Shown here piece by piece: positions 1-7,270 of a DNA stretch of 64,000 nt. The translations under genes were made by a program, and so were the position numbers. This stretch comes from Parendozoicomonas callyspongiae (lineage in GTDB: Bacteria > Pseudomonadota > Gammaproteobacteria > Pseudomonadales > Endozoicomonadaceae). Each line of letters opens with the position of its first letter. Positions within the stretch are counted from its first letter, which is position 1. The stretch spans positions 124,001 through 188,000 of the forward strand of contig NZ_JAMFLX010000003.1 of NCBI RefSeq assembly GCF_023502345.1. Direction: 5' to 3'. The notes beneath the pieces are model-generated. The model was not told the DNA's origin and did not search any database. It saw nothing but the letters and a program-made list of their open reading frames with translations.

Positions 1-134
1 CCTATACGTCCAAGATCGGTATAGCGGGACAATTCGTATAACAACGCTGTACCCGAAACACCTCCTCCCACAATCAGCACGTCATAGGTCTTATCCGTCA
101 TGCTCTCTGCTCTCTGATCGCGTCTTTGGGTCAT
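1..134 (-). CDS. FAD-dependent oxidoreductase, probably malate:quinone oxidoreductase (N-terminal part only)
   Basis: Only the N-terminal end is inside the window; the gene continues past the left edge. The visible protein holds a Rossmann dinucleotide-binding motif, VLIVGGGVSG, followed by TALLYELSRYTDLGRI. This resembles the start of the Helicobacter/Campylobacter-type membrane-associated malate:quinone oxidoreductases, which pass electrons from malate to quinone. Two in-frame ATGs exist, at 134 and 101. I prefer 134 because AGGA lies 7 nt upstream of it; the start at 101 has only a weak purine stretch and gives MTDKTYDV, which looks like the family start. Function is inferred from about 35 residues, so another FAD oxidoreductase is possible. 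Confidence 0.6.
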   Translation of the reverse strand, partial: MTQRRDQRAESMTDKTYDVLIVGGGVSGTALLYELSRYTDLGRI

Positions 135-470
135 AACCTTTTCCTGGCGTGTGTCACCGGAATTATGACCAAGGACTGTTTATACCGTCTGATCCCCCTT
201 CCTTGAGCCTTTTTTGCCACGGGAAGACCTTATGGGTCGCTATCGCTCATGGCTTTTTTATGGCCGACCAGAACTATTTGGGGCGCATTATATAGGAAGC
301 TGAGCAAATTTAACCGGTATTTTTAAGTAGAAACCACTGGCACGGAAAATTTCGCTCAATTTGAAATCTGAACCACGAGAAAAAGACTAGCCCAACGGAA
401 AGCAGGAAGAGCAAATTAAAGAAATAATCAGAGTTGAATGAAGAGATTAGAAAAGATAAGCAGAAGGAAA
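135..470. other. Intergenic region between the oxidoreductase and the tRNA array
   Basis: It would hold the promoter of the leftward oxidoreductase gene and the 3' end of the tRNA transcript. A TATAAA hexamer on the minus strand near 185-190 could be a -10 element, but no convincing -35 accompanies it. I see no clear hairpin-plus-T-run terminator for the tRNA transcript and no coding signal. Confidence 0.4.
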
Positions 471-545
471 TGGCTGGGGTGGCAGGATTCGAACCTGCGC
501 ATGACGGGATCAAAACCCGTTGCCTTACCGCTTGGCGACACCCCA
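471..545 (-). tRNA. tRNA-Gln(TTG), copy 1
   Basis: A 75-nt cloverleaf with encoded CCA. The anticodon loop reads TTTTGAT, giving anticodon TTG (Gln). The acceptor stem starts TGGGGTG and the T-arm has the usual GGTTCGAATCC. It is the last gene of the leftward array of alternating tRNA-Met and tRNA-Gln. Confidence 0.97.
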
Positions 546-553
546 GTAGATTA

Positions 554-630
554 TGGTAGCTAGGGGCAGATTCGAACTGCCGACCCCAGCATTATGAGTG
601 CTGTGCTCTAACCAACTGAGCTACCTAGCC
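554..630 (-). tRNA. tRNA-Met(CAT), elongator type, copy 1
   Basis: A 77-nt tRNA with encoded CCA; the loop CTCATAA gives anticodon CAT. The acceptor stem GGCTAGG pairs fully with CCTAGCT-type 3' bases, and there is no unpaired first base as in initiator tRNA, so it is read as elongator Met. It lies 8 bp upstream of tRNA-Gln copy 1. Confidence 0.95.
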
Positions 631-668
631 ACAATCATTTTGCAAATTTTGACAATCTCAAAGGAGAA

Positions 669-743
669 TGGCTGGGGTGGCAGGATTCGAACCTGCGCAT
701 GACGGGATCAAAACCCGTTGCCTTACCGCTTGGCGACACCCCA
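669..743 (-). tRNA. tRNA-Gln(TTG), copy 2
   Basis: Identical in sequence to copy 1; anticodon TTG, CCA encoded. It is separated from tRNA-Met copy 2 by a 25-bp spacer that is almost identical to the spacer in the third unit. Confidence 0.97.
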
Positions 744-768
744 ATCACTTCATCGTGCGATGACATCG

Positions 769-845
769 TGGTAGCTAGGGGCAGATTCGAACTGCCGACC
801 CCAGCATTATGAGTGCTGTGCTCTAACCAACTGAGCTACCTAGCC
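769..845 (-). tRNA. tRNA-Met(CAT), elongator type, copy 2
   Basis: Identical to Met copy 1; anticodon CAT, 77 nt with CCA. Second unit of the triplicated Met-Gln array. Confidence 0.95.
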
Positions 846-875
846 ACGAAGAGATTGTTGAGTTTTCGGAAGAGA

Positions 876-950
876 TGGCTGGGGTGGCAGGATTCGAACC
901 TGCGCATGACGGGATCAAAACCCGTTGCCTTACCGCTTGGCGACACCCCA
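876..950 (-). tRNA. tRNA-Gln(TTG), copy 3
   Basis: Identical to the other two Gln copies; anticodon TTG, CCA encoded. Confidence 0.97.
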
Positions 951-975
951 ATCACTTCATCGTGCGATGAAATCG

Positions 976-1052
976 TGGTAGCTAGGGGCAGATTCGAACT
1001 GCCGACCCCAGCATTATGAGTGCTGTGCTCTAACCAACTGAGCTACCTAGCC
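976..1052 (-). tRNA. tRNA-Met(CAT), elongator type, copy 3
   Basis: Identical to the other Met copies. It is the promoter-proximal gene of the array, about 12 nt downstream of the predicted transcription start. Confidence 0.95.
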
Positions 1053-1070
1053 CCGAAAACTTCGGAGCGC

Positions 1071-1099
1071 ATTTTCATGATTCAGGCCCTTACTGTCAA
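1071..1099 (-). promoter_or_regulatory. Sigma-70 promoter of the Met-Gln tRNA array
   Basis: On the minus strand a perfect -35 TTGACA (1094-1099) is followed after 17 bp by GAAAAT (1071-1076) as -10. Next comes a GC-rich stretch (GCGCTCC) just before the first tRNA, like the discriminators of stringently controlled stable-RNA promoters. The remainder of the 1053-1409 gap shows no coding signal. Confidence 0.75.
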
Positions 1100-1409
1100 C
1101 AATTAACTGGCAAAAACCCACACCGGAAAACCGTAACGGCACATTGACACCCTTCAATCTGAAGCTAATCTTGCCCGTCACTAAGGCAAAACGCAGCCGC
1201 AAAATAACTCGAAGCCTGCCCGGTCAGCCCCTCAAACGGCTTCAGGATGTCACGGACAGTAACATCACTCACAAATCTTCGAATCATTGATATAACAGGC
1301 TGATCTAATTCAAAACAAAATCACTTTGTCCTCTCTCCTCACGACACAAAGACACACAACAAAACAAACCAGCATCACCTGAATACTGAGATAGAGAGGA
1401 GACACAGCC

Positions 1410-2366
1410 ATGTTGAAAAAAATACTGGCCAGCACGCTGTCGGTTTTAATAACCGCTACAGCGAGCGCAAACAATTTTTACGACAACACCCCCACCACTA
1501 CCTATTCATCCGGAAATACCATCCCGGTGGAAAACGATATTGATTACCGGCATATGGGCCTCTACGAACTGAAAAGGCGCCTCTATTACAACTATGCACC
1601 GACTCCAGATATCAGTGAGGGCAATACGAATACAACCGTTGTCAGACATATCCACCAGCATGAGCACTGGGGATGGGGTGGCGGATGGTGGGGAGCAGGT
1701 CCGTACTGGGGTGGAGGAAGCAGCAGCTCTTCCTCTTCTGACGACAGCAGCGATTCATTTACAGATCGAGTTGGACAAGGCGTGAAAGAAGTTGCACTTG
1801 TCGCTGCAGTTGTCGCTATTGTCGCTACCGCAGCCTACGGCATGACACAGGCGGCATTCACCCTTTGGCCCTATGTGGGAGCTGCCAGCCTGACAGCCAT
1901 AGAGCTGCCTTCTGACTCTCCCTGGAGAATCACAGGCTACAGAGTAGCCAGTGGTCGTGTTATCACTTCTCAGTATTTTCATGGCAACCAGGATGCATTG
2001 GAAGCCATAGAAGAAGGCGAGATGTTTGACCGCGACCGAAACAACCAGGGGCGCTTCCTTCTGGTTGACCAGGAAAACTGGTGGGGTCTGGCAGATTACC
2101 CAACCGATATTGATGTCACTCTTACCCGCTCCCATACCGATAGACCCGATGAGAAAGTCACAGTTAACTTTCTGCGCACCGTAACCAATGGATTAAAGCC
2201 GGGAGCAGTCACTGCAGAAATCATAAAGTCAGCCAAAGGTCATTCACTGCACAACCTCTACAATTGCCCAATGAGAGTGAAAGCTCCCAGGTATTTCGAG
2301 TTTCGCAAGTGGTATCACCTTCCCACCCGCGTCATTATCGATTTACAACCTGTGGGCAGCTACTGA
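1410..2366 (+). CDS. Secreted or envelope protein of unknown function with a His/Trp/Gly/Ser-rich segment
   Basis: 318 residues. A typical signal peptide (residues 1-20, cleavage after ATASA) is preceded by a strong ribosome site, GAGAGGAG. A central stretch (about 79-110) is rich in His, Trp and Gly and ends in seven serines, followed by a short acidic linker. Residues 127-148 are Ala/Val-rich and hydrophobic, a possible membrane segment or lipid-associating helix. The C-terminal half (about 160-318) looks like a folded domain with several Trp and Tyr, but I do not recognise it. It stands alone, followed directly by a mobile repeat. The low-complexity segment might bind metal through its histidines; that is a guess. 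Confidence 0.75.
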   Translation: MLKKILASTLSVLITATASANNFYDNTPTTTYSSGNTIPVENDIDYRHMGLYELKRRLYYNYAPTPDISEGNTNTTVVRHIHQHEHWGWGGGWWGAGPYWGGGSSSSSSSDDSSDSFTDRVGQGVKEVALVAAVVAIVATAAYGMTQAAFTLWPYVGAASLTAIELPSDSPWRITGYRVASGRVITSQYFHGNQDALEAIEEGEMFDRDRNNQGRFLLVDQENWWGLADYPTDIDVTLTRSHTDRPDEKVTVNFLRTVTNGLKPGAVTAEIIKSAKGHSLHNLYNCPMRVKAPRYFEFRKWYHLPTRVIIDLQPVGSY

Positions 2367-2408
2367 CTGTGACTGCTGTCGACTGGTACAATCAATTGTG
2401 AACACACC

Positions 2409-2697
2409 CTAGGGGGCGTTCTCAATTAAACATCGAACTCAGCGCTTTCGAGAGTTTCTGTAACGAGGCGTAGTGCCGCAGGAATGCTCGTTGCCTTTCA
2501 AGGCGCTACAACGAAGCTTACAGGAACTCTCGAAAGCGCCCTGCGGGTGACTCTAAAAGCGGCCATACCCAGAGGGCACAAACGTCAGCTGCGTCGGGCT
2601 TGCTCAATGTAGAATAACTACGATTTTCACAAGCCCTTCTAACATCTGGCTGCTTTTAGAGTCACTGAGTCGATATTTAATTGAGAACGCCCCCTAG
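2409..2697 (+). mobile_element. 289-bp MITE-like element, copy 1, flanked by CTAG
   Basis: The termini are inverted repeats beginning GGGGCGTTCTCAATTAAA at the left and complementary at the right. Each end is flanked by CTAG, which fits the YTAR 4-bp target duplication known for IS5-group transposases, though CTAG could also be part of the repeat. Inside are two back-to-back hairpins: one with arms around GCGCTTTCGAGAG (2442 and 2540 area), one with arms around GACTCTAAAAGCGGCC (2550 and 2655 area). It has no coding capacity. A near-identical copy lies in the opposite orientation at 15427-15715. The right end abuts the thiolase gene. Confidence 0.85.
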
Positions 2698-2734
2698 TCA
2701 TCACCATAATAAACAAAACAAAGTGGTATCAGGC

Positions 2735-3916
2735 ATGATTGAAGACGCGATTGTAATTGTCAGTGGAGCCCGCACCCCCATGGGTGGCCTGCAGGGCTCT
2801 CTTAGCGCCATGACAGCTCCCCAGCTTGGTGCAGAGGCTATTAAAGCTGCCATTGAGAGATCCCGAATCGCTCCGCAGGATATTGAAGAAGTGATTATGG
2901 GATGCGTACTTCCTGCCGGCCTGAAACAAGGCCCGGCCCGTCAGGCTGCGCGTCAGGCTGGCATTCCTGATGAAACCGGCAGTACAACAATCAATAAACT
3001 CTGCGGTTCAGGAATGAAAGCCGTTATGCTGGCCCACGACCTTATCAAAGCAGGAACCAACACCATAATGGTTGCAGGCGGCATGGAGAGCATGAGCAAT
3101 GCTCCCTACCTGCTGGATAAAGCTCGCCAAGGTTACCGTATGGGCCATGGCGGCGTTCTTGATCATATGTTTACCGACGGACTGGAAGACGCAGAGACAG
3201 GTCACCTGATGGGTTCATTCGCCCAGGATATGGCCAACGAATACAAGATGACCCGCGAAGCCATGGACAACTTCGCCATCGAATCACTCAATCGTGCCAA
3301 GAGTGCAATTGAAAGTGGTTACTTGAAAGAAGAGATCACGCCCGTCACCGTGAAAACCCGCAAAGGGGAAAACATCGTCAGTGATGACGAGCAACCCTTT
3401 AATGCCAATATCGAAAAGATTCCCCAGCTTCGTCCGGCTTTTGCCAAAGATGGAACAATTACAGCGGCAAATTCCAGCTCCATCTCCGATGGCGCTTCAG
3501 CACTGGTGCTGACCACAGAAAGTGAAGCCAGGAAAAGAAACCTGAAGCCCATGGCACGGATCGTTGGTCATTCAACCAACTCCCGCCACCCATCCGAGTT
3601 CACCATTGCACCTGTTGGTGCCATTACCAAACTTCTGGATAAAACCGGCTGGGATAAGGATGACGTTGATCTGTTCGAAATCAACGAAGCTTTTGCCATG
3701 GTGACTATGGCAGCCATACAGAATGTTGGACTGGATCACAGCAAAGTGAATATTCATGGTGGTGCCTGCGCACAGGGTCATCCAATTGGCTCAACCGGCT
3801 CCCGAGTTATCGTGTCACTGATTCATGCCCTGCGCCGCACCGGTGGCCAGCGCGGAATCGCCAGCCTCTGTATCGGCGGCGGCGAAGCTACCGCAATTGC
3901 CGTTGAAATGATCTGA
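2735..3916 (+). CDS. Acetyl-CoA C-acetyltransferase (thiolase)
   Basis: 393 residues, the normal size for a biosynthetic-type or AtoB-type thiolase that condenses or cleaves acetoacetyl-CoA. The nucleophilic cysteine is in NKLCGSGMKAV, the conserved NEAF motif follows, the catalytic His is in GHPIGSTGSR, and the second catalytic Cys is in LCIGGGE. The frame stays open upstream to a TTG at 2681, but that TTG lies in the terminal repeat of the mobile element; the family start aligns with MIEDAIVIVSGART at 2735. The insertion has displaced whatever lay upstream, so the promoter may be in or before the element. Its 3' end overlaps the convergent methyltransferase by 102 bp. Confidence 0.95.
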   Translation: MIEDAIVIVSGARTPMGGLQGSLSAMTAPQLGAEAIKAAIERSRIAPQDIEEVIMGCVLPAGLKQGPARQAARQAGIPDETGSTTINKLCGSGMKAVMLAHDLIKAGTNTIMVAGGMESMSNAPYLLDKARQGYRMGHGGVLDHMFTDGLEDAETGHLMGSFAQDMANEYKMTREAMDNFAIESLNRAKSAIESGYLKEEITPVTVKTRKGENIVSDDEQPFNANIEKIPQLRPAFAKDGTITAANSSSISDGASALVLTTESEARKRNLKPMARIVGHSTNSRHPSEFTIAPVGAITKLLDKTGWDKDDVDLFEINEAFAMVTMAAIQNVGLDHSKVNIHGGACAQGHPIGSTGSRVIVSLIHALRRTGGQRGIASLCIGGGEATAIAVEMI

Positions 3917-4639
3917 TTGTGAATCGACCTGAGGACTATCCAGATAGTCCTCAGGCATACCCACTCTTTGTATACGCATATCCGACCATCCCCAGATAAA
4001 CAACCCGGGAAAAACTCTTTCAAGCTGAAACCGTTCCGGCATCAATTCCGACAGTGACGCATTCACTGTCACTACACGCGCTTCATTTGGCAGCCCGGCA
4101 CACAACATCGCGACCTGACGGATACATGCTTCGCTCATGGCTGTGCAGTCCACATAGACCAGCCGATAGCTGGACATATCCAGCTCAAACATATCCATAC
4201 AGGAAAGTGTGACTTTATCAGTCAGGGAAGACCCCTTGAGCAATCGCTGAGAAATCCGAACCAGTGTTGGAATCTGCTCAACTCCATCAATATGGCAGCC
4301 ATAATTCGCAGCCAGCCACACACAGTTGCGTCCGGTACCACAACCCAGCTCCAGAATACGATCACCCGTAGAAAGCTCCAGACGCCTTGCTACAGCCTCC
4401 AGAGTCACCAGGGGAGTTTCACCATAACCTTGCGCTTCCAACTCACCACGATCATCCAGAAAGCGTCTGCTGATTGCCCAGGGACTGCAAAACAAATAAA
4501 CCAAACGTCTGCGTGATTCAAACCAGAGAAATTGTCTTTGGAAGATAAATCGCACCCCAACAAGTGAGAGACAGGCTTCGGTGATCAACATCCGAAACCA
4601 GCCTATAAATGGATTCTCACCGGCATTTTTCCAGTTCAT
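3815..4639 (-). CDS. Class I SAM-dependent methyltransferase
   Basis: 274 residues from the ATG at 4639 (MNWKNAGENP), which has CAGGGA upstream. The motif I glycine loop is clear, ILELGCGTGRN, followed by an acidic residue after strand 2 (HIDGVEQ) and a later VYVDCTAMS at the motif II/post-II position. The N-terminal 60 residues are hydrophobic and aromatic, perhaps membrane-associating. The substrate is unknown. The frame is open much further upstream, but that part would run antisense through the DUF3094 gene. The last 33 residues are antisense to the thiolase 3' end and of odd composition, suggesting loss of an earlier stop. Confidence 0.8.
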   Translation of the reverse strand: MNWKNAGENPFIGWFRMLITEACLSLVGVRFIFQRQFLWFESRRRLVYLFCSPWAISRRFLDDRGELEAQGYGETPLVTLEAVARRLELSTGDRILELGCGTGRNCVWLAANYGCHIDGVEQIPTLVRISQRLLKGSSLTDKVTLSCMDMFELDMSSYRLVYVDCTAMSEACIRQVAMLCAGLPNEARVVTVNASLSELMPERFQLERVFPGLFIWGWSDMRIQRVGMPEDYLDSPQVDSQSDHFNGNCGSFAAADTEAGDSALATGAAQGMNQ

Positions 4640-4832
4640 TCTACAAACATCCCTGTTTGATAATTCTGTTTGCTGATAAGTTGTCAGAAAGCAAGACCGT
4701 TGACCATACTTTCTGAGCTTCAGGAAACTGACGCAACTTAAAAAATAAGAATAGAAATCAGGATGGAGTCTTTCCGCCTTATTTTCCCAAGTTCTGGGGA
4801 AGCAGGGCATAGCAAAGACAAGCAGGTGATTT

Positions 4833-5030
4833 ATGAACAAGGAAACTGAACAACAGACCCGCCTCAACCCTGAGGACCAGCAGCTAGTTGACGACTTCAT
4901 TTCTTCCGGCATTAACAAGGAGGAAAGACAACCTTTCCACCCCTGGAAACTGATGATGTGGCTGGCCGTTGTTATTGTTATCTTCGGTGTTCTGGCCAGA
5001 GTGGTCGGCACTTTATATCTGCCATACTAA
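4833..5030 (+). CDS. DUF3094 family small membrane protein
   Basis: 65 residues with a good ribosome site (CAGGTGATTT then ATG). The N-terminal half has the pattern RLNPEDQQLVDDFI then a basic/aromatic QPFHPWKL. A single transmembrane helix follows (about residues 40-60), then a short tail. This matches DUF3094 proteins of pseudomonads and relatives. It sits 27 bp before the type II NADH dehydrogenase gene in the same direction, so the two are probably cotranscribed, and a role as small partner of that membrane enzyme is plausible but unproven. Confidence 0.8.
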   Translation: MNKETEQQTRLNPEDQQLVDDFISSGINKEERQPFHPWKLMMWLAVVIVIFGVLARVVGTLYLPY

Positions 5031-5057
5031 AGCGGTGCCCGTTGATTAGAGAAACCA

Positions 5058-6374
5058 ATGAATAAAAACCAGGGATTACATCGTATCGTTATTGTCGGGG
5101 GAGGTGCTGGCGGTCTGGAGCTGGCAACACGGCTTGGCAGAACCCTGGGACGAAAAAAGCAGGCTGATATTTTACTGATTGATGCCCGCATGACTCATAT
5201 CTGGAAACCATTGCTGCACGAAGTCGCTGCCGGCTCCCTGAATTCCTACAGTGATGAGCTGAACTATCTAGCCCAGGCCAGCTGGAATCATTTTCGCTTT
5301 CAGCCCGGCACAATGAACGGTCTAAACAGGAAAGAGAAAACCATTACCCTCGCCTCTACAACAGATACCAGCAATACACCTCTTCTCCCCGAGCGCACCA
5401 TTGAGTACGACACTCTGGTAATAGCCGTAGGAAGCCATACCAATGATTTCAATACCCCCGGAGCTCAGGAAAACTGCCTGTTTCTGGACAGCCGGGAGCA
5501 GGCTGAGCGCATCCACCAGCACCTGATCAGCCGCTCAATGAAGATAACGGAGCAGGAAGACGCAGACACAACAACCAATATTGCCATCATTGGCGCCGGA
5601 GCCACCGGAGTTGAACTGGCAGCCGAACTGCATCATGCCGCCCAGCTGATGTCTCGATACGGTTTAAAAAGCGATGTTGGCAACACCCGCATCACACTAT
5701 TGGAAGGGGGAAACAGAGTACTCCCTGCACTTCCGGAAAGAATCAGTAAGGGCGTTCAGCTGCAGCTCGACAGGATCGGCATTCATACCATGACGGGAAC
5801 ACTGGTCAGCCAGATCAACAAAGACAATCTGGAAACCAGAGATGGTAAGAACATTGAGACAGATGTCACGATTTGGGCAGCCGGTATCAAAGGGCCGCAG
5901 TTTCTACAAAACCTGGACGGACTGGAAACCAATAAAATCAACCAGCTGCTTGTCCACCCGACCCTGCAAACTACACAGGACGATAATATTTTTTCCCTGG
6001 GAGATTGCGCCAGTTGCACCATCACTCAAAAGAATGGCACCAGTTTTACAGTTCCCCCTCGGGCCCAGGCAGCACATCAACAGGCCAGCCTTTTAACCAA
6101 AAATATTAAGCGCCGACTGCAGCAACAGGAACTTCTTAGCTTTGAATATCGCGATCACGGCTCACTGATTTCTCTCAGCAGCCATTCCGCAGTGGGGAAC
6201 CTGATGGGGAATCTAACGGGAAGTGTCATGCTTGAGGGCTGGCTGGCCCGCATGTTCTATCTATCACTTTACCGCCTGCACCAAATCGCCTTATACGGCT
6301 TCTGGCGCACAGGAATGCTGATGGTAAAAGATTTGCTGGAGCGCAGCACAACACCAAAGCTGAAACTGCATTAA
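5058..6374 (+). CDS. ndh: Type II NADH:quinone oxidoreductase
   Basis: 438 residues. Two dinucleotide folds are visible: IVGGGAGGLELATRLG at the N-terminus for FAD and IIGAGATGVELAAEL (about residue 178) for NADH. The conserved ATG-type motif (TIWAAGIKG) and the FAD-closing motif (IFSLGDCAS) follow. The C-terminal region ending in a hydrophobic/amphipathic stretch (LARMFYLSLYRLHQIALYGF) is the usual membrane anchor of non-proton-pumping NDH-2. It transfers electrons from cytosolic NADH to quinone. A strong intrinsic terminator lies downstream, past a repeat element. Confidence 0.92.
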   Translation: MNKNQGLHRIVIVGGGAGGLELATRLGRTLGRKKQADILLIDARMTHIWKPLLHEVAAGSLNSYSDELNYLAQASWNHFRFQPGTMNGLNRKEKTITLASTTDTSNTPLLPERTIEYDTLVIAVGSHTNDFNTPGAQENCLFLDSREQAERIHQHLISRSMKITEQEDADTTTNIAIIGAGATGVELAAELHHAAQLMSRYGLKSDVGNTRITLLEGGNRVLPALPERISKGVQLQLDRIGIHTMTGTLVSQINKDNLETRDGKNIETDVTIWAAGIKGPQFLQNLDGLETNKINQLLVHPTLQTTQDDNIFSLGDCASCTITQKNGTSFTVPPRAQAAHQQASLLTKNIKRRLQQQELLSFEYRDHGSLISLSSHSAVGNLMGNLTGSVMLEGWLARMFYLSLYRLHQIALYGFWRTGMLMVKDLLERSTTPKLKLH

Positions 6375-6401
6375 CTTTTTACCATGAACATTTTTTCGCT
6401 T

Positions 6402-6563
6402 AAGCACCCGGGCAGTTGCTTTCGTATGTTGTGGCGAGTGGATTTTTTCACCCTTCAAGGCGCAACGCCGGGAGCGTAGCCGTAGCTACGTGACCAGAGT
6501 TGCAACGCTGTAAGGGTGGAAAAAGACGCCGCCAGAATATATGAAAGCAACTGCCGGGTACTT
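6402..6563. repeat. 162-bp near-palindromic intergenic repeat element
   Basis: The outer arms AAGCACCCGGGCAGTTGCT (6402-) and its imperfect complement (6539-6563) are about 25 nt. A second nested inverted pair (GGCG...CACCCTT and AAGGGTGG...CGCC) lies inside, and the centre is GC-rich (CGTAGCCGTAGCTACG). The whole segment could fold as one long hairpin. No coding capacity. The nested motif CCTTCAAGGCGC also occurs in similar form in the 289-bp element, so the two may be related non-autonomous repeats. Confidence 0.7.
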
Positions 6564-6582
6564 ATGACTGTTCACGCATACG

Positions 6583-6612
6583 AAAAAGCCCGCATCAATG
6601 ATGCGGGCTTTT
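6583..6612. terminator. Bidirectional intrinsic terminator between ndh and the Lys/Asn tRNAs
   Basis: AAAAAGCCCGCAT and its complement ATGCGGGCTTTT form a strong GC hairpin with A/T tracts on both sides. It can stop ndh rightward and the tRNA array leftward. Confidence 0.9.
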
Positions 6613-6617
6613 GAAAA

Positions 6618-6693
6618 TGGTGGGTCGTATAGGATTCGAACCTATGACCAATTGGTTAAAAGCCAACTGCTCTACCAACTGAGCTAACGACCC
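6618..6693 (-). tRNA. tRNA-Lys(TTT), copy 1
   Basis: 76 nt with encoded CCA; the loop CTTTTAA gives anticodon TTT (Lys). Acceptor stem GGGTCGT. Distal gene of a leftward Asn-Lys-Asn-Lys array. Confidence 0.97.
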
Positions 6694-6745
6694 ACAAACA
6701 AACAACTACGCAAGTTGATTGCTTTTACTCTCTATAAGAGAAATT

Positions 6746-6821
6746 TGGCTCCCTGAGCTGGACTCGAACCAGCGACCCAATGATTAACAGTCATTTGCTC
6801 TACCAACTGAGCTATCAGGGA
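6746..6821 (-). tRNA. tRNA-Asn(GTT), copy 1
   Basis: 76 nt with encoded CCA; loop CTGTTAA gives anticodon GTT (Asn). Acceptor stem TCCCTGA pairs with TCAGGGA; the T-stem closes with a G-C pair. It differs from copy 2 by compensated base-pair changes. Confidence 0.97.
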
Positions 6822-6828
6822 ACGAAAA

Positions 6829-6904
6829 TGGTGGGTCGTATAGGATTCGAACCTATGACCAATTGGTTAAAAGCCAACTGCTCTACCAACTGAGCTAACG
6901 ACCC
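6829..6904 (-). tRNA. tRNA-Lys(TTT), copy 2
   Basis: Identical to Lys copy 1; anticodon TTT, 76 nt, CCA encoded. Only 7 bp separate it from Asn copy 1. Confidence 0.97.
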
Positions 6905-6942
6905 ATAAACAAACAGCTACGCAAGCTGATCGTTTCTAAAAG

Positions 6943-7018
6943 TGGCTCCCCGAACTGGACTCGAACCAGTGACCCAATGATTAACAGTCATTTGCTCTAC
7001 CAACTGAGCTATCGGGGA
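6943..7018 (-). tRNA. tRNA-Asn(GTT), copy 2
   Basis: 76 nt, anticodon GTT. Its acceptor stem is TCCCCGA/TCGGGGA and its T-stem closes with A-T, so relative to copy 1 both stems have changed on both strands and stay paired. First gene of the array. Confidence 0.97.
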
Positions 7019-7093
7019 AGCATGCGGTGATGCTCTTACCTCTCGGTCAACAACCCGGCGAACCGCGTCGTTGTCATCACTCAACGGCGGCGA

Positions 7094-7121
7094 ATGATAA
7101 TGACTCTGAGATTTTCGTCAA
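7094..7121 (-). promoter_or_regulatory. Sigma-70 promoter of the Asn/Lys tRNA array
   Basis: On the minus strand TTGACG (7116-7121), a 16-bp spacer and TATCAT (7094-7099) are followed by a GC-rich stretch TCGCCGCCG. The predicted start lies about 70 nt before the first tRNA-Asn, leaving a leader for 5' processing. Confidence 0.7.
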
Positions 7122-7202
7122 GTCCTTTTTACAACAGCGGCCGCATACTTACGGCATATTACAATCAGAGTTCGCCAAACTCGTACAAATTTCACCCTGA
7201 AA

Positions 7203-7229
7203 ACTGAAAAGGGCAGCATACGCCACCCT
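7203..7229 (-). terminator. Likely intrinsic terminator of clpB
   Basis: On the minus strand AGGGTGGC, loop GTAT, GCTGCCCT (8 bp with two G-T pairs) is followed by TTTTCAGTTTT. It begins about 40 nt after the clpB stop codon. Confidence 0.55.
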
Positions 7230-7270
7230 CTCAGGATATTTCCGTGAGATTTCAGTCAGTTAATTAAGAG

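Noticed and set aside
310-513. 67-codon frame on the minus strand over the tRNA-Gln gene
   Set aside because: It starts inside a tRNA gene and is low-complexity Phe/Leu/Ser sequence from AT-rich DNA.
4640-5011. Upstream extension of the methyltransferase frame to 398 residues
   Set aside because: It would run antisense across the DUF3094 gene and lacks a ribosome site, while the ATG at 4639 has one.
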